DNA of 13,753 nt from an uncultured Lachnospiraceae bacterium (GTDB taxonomy: Bacteria; Bacillota; Clostridia; Lachnospirales; Lachnospiraceae). The notes beneath the pieces are model-generated. The model did no database searches and was not told where the DNA came from. It saw only the letters and a program-made list of their open reading frames with translations. Position numbers and translations under genes: made by a program. Below, piece by piece: positions 13,026 through 13,753 of the stretch; within the stretch, counting starts at the first letter, position 1; the number at the start of each line of letters is the position of its first letter. Location: NCBI GenBank assembly GCA_946627575.1, contig CAMOVS010000009.1, positions 1-13,753 on the forward strand. The letters run 5' to 3'.

Positions 13026-13753
13026 TCAAGGAAGGATAGATCCGATCTTTTCAGCGATCCTTGCCATTTCATCAGCTGGTCTGACCAGGGCAAATCGTAT
13101 GTAACCTTCTCCTCTGGGGCCGAAGGCTGTACCGGGAGTCCCTATGATCCCTGTTTCATCCATCAGCTTTTCTATGAAAGAGACTGATGTGAATCCTTCC
13201 GGTACCGGGAGCCATACGAACATGGTACCGTCGGAATCAGGTACATTCCATCCTGCTTTGCGCAAACCTCCGCAAAGAGCATCCCGACGTTTCTGATATT
13301 CTTGACACTGGGCGTGTACTTCATCGAAAGGTCCTGTCAGAGCTGCAAGAGCTGCTTTTTGTGCCGGATAGGGGATGCCAAAATCATACTGGCTTCTTAA
13401 TAATTTTAAAGCATCGATGATGTCTTTATTACCTATCAGATAAGAAAGACGCAATCCGGTCAGATTGAAAGATTTGGACAGGGAGAAGAATTCTACTCCG
13501 ACTTCTTTAGCACCTGGCAGGGCAAGGAAGGAAAATCCTTCTCTTCCGTCGAATATTATATCCGAGTAAGCATTGTCATTGATGATAAAGAAACCATACT
13601 TCTTAGCCAGTTCAATTATTTCCAGATACATCTCTTTTGGAGCAGAGGCTCCAATGGGATTGGAAGGATAGGAGAGGACGATAAATTTGGTTCTGAATAG
13701 TATGTCCTCAGGAATCTCAGTGTGAGAAGTTCTGCGTACGCGGAAAGAAGGGC
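13026..13753 (-). CDS. PLP-dependent class I/II aminotransferase, 5' end beyond window
   Basis: The C-terminal part, about 242 residues, of a fold-type I aminotransferase, cut off by the right edge of the window. The frame stays open to base 13753, upstream of the first visible ATG at 13629-13631, and encodes the conserved FIVLSYPSNPIGASAPKEM block, so that ATG is internal. Further landmarks are the cofactor-contacting NDNAYSDIIFDG, the PLP-lysine motif SLSKSFNLTGLRLSY (lysine codon at 13473-13475), QYDFGIPYPAQKAALAAL, and the substrate-carboxylate arginine in GYIRFALV near the end. The NPxG motif reads NPIG in place of the common NPTG. The wording resembles the LL-diaminopimelate/aspartate aminotransferase-like group, but substrate choice needs the missing half. 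It converges on the DUF4446 gene. Confidence 0.92.
   Translation of the reverse strand, partial: PSFRVRRTSHTEIPEDILFRTKFIVLSYPSNPIGASAPKEMYLEIIELAKKYGFFIINDNAYSDIIFDGREGFSFLALPGAKEVGVEFFSLSKSFNLTGLRLSYLIGNKDIIDALKLLRSQYDFGIPYPAQKAALAALTGPFDEVHAQCQEYQKRRDALCGGLRKAGWNVPDSDGTMFVWLPVPEGFTSVSFIEKLMDETGIIGTPGTAFGPRGEGYIRFALVRPADEMARIAEKIGSILP

Noticed and set aside
13026..13631. Aminotransferase as a complete 201-residue protein starting at 13631
   Set aside because: The frame is open further upstream and encodes the conserved NPIG block, so this is the internal C-terminal part of a gene that leaves the window.

Overview
The window looks like a chromosomal segment near the replication origin of a low-GC Firmicute. 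A clostridial, Lachnospiraceae-like anaerobe is the best guess. The reasons are the mnmG-rsmG then parA-parB-DUF4446 gene order, parS sites matching the Firmicute consensus TGTTTCACGTGAAACA, strong AGGAGG-type ribosome binding sites, and the wording of the MnmG, ArgS and ParB proteins. The taxon is inferred from family resemblance, not from a search.

Layout. (1) Positions 1-5728 hold a rightward, tightly packed run: mnmG (5' end lies outside the window), rsmG (start and stop overlap), a coiled-coil protein of unknown function, argS, and a GntR/UTRA repressor, closed by a strong terminator at 5751-5784. (2) Positions 5803-8704 hold a separate three-gene unit with its own sigma-A-type promoter and palindromes downstream of it: a short-chain dehydrogenase, a polytopic membrane protein of unknown family, and a Cof-type HAD phosphatase. 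It ends at a hairpin shared with the next, convergent gene. (3) Positions 8781-9845 hold a leftward gene for a divergent QueG-like double [4Fe-4S] protein. (4) Positions 9846-10263 are non-coding and hold three exact parS sites at a regular 62-bp pitch; the third lies over the -35 region of the parAB promoter. (5) parA and parB follow, then a fourth parS one base after the parB stop, then a DUF4446 membrane protein ending in an unusually long hairpin. (6) A leftward PLP-dependent aminotransferase runs off the right edge.

How the parts work together. MnmG (tRNA wobble uridine modification), RsmG (16S rRNA methylation), ArgS (tRNA-Arg charging) and the QueG-like protein (possibly tRNA queuosine synthesis) make a translation/RNA-modification theme. 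ParA, ParB and four parS sites form the chromosome segregation system, with a layout that suggests ParB regulates its own operon. The GntR regulator with the dehydrogenase, membrane protein and phosphatase looks like a small inducible metabolic module placed between rsmG and parA. Its substrate cannot be read from sequence.

Most interesting: the phased tandem parS array overlapping the parAB promoter, and the GntR/SDR/membrane/HAD module whose membrane protein I cannot assign to a family. No CRISPR array, tRNA, rRNA or insertion sequence was seen.
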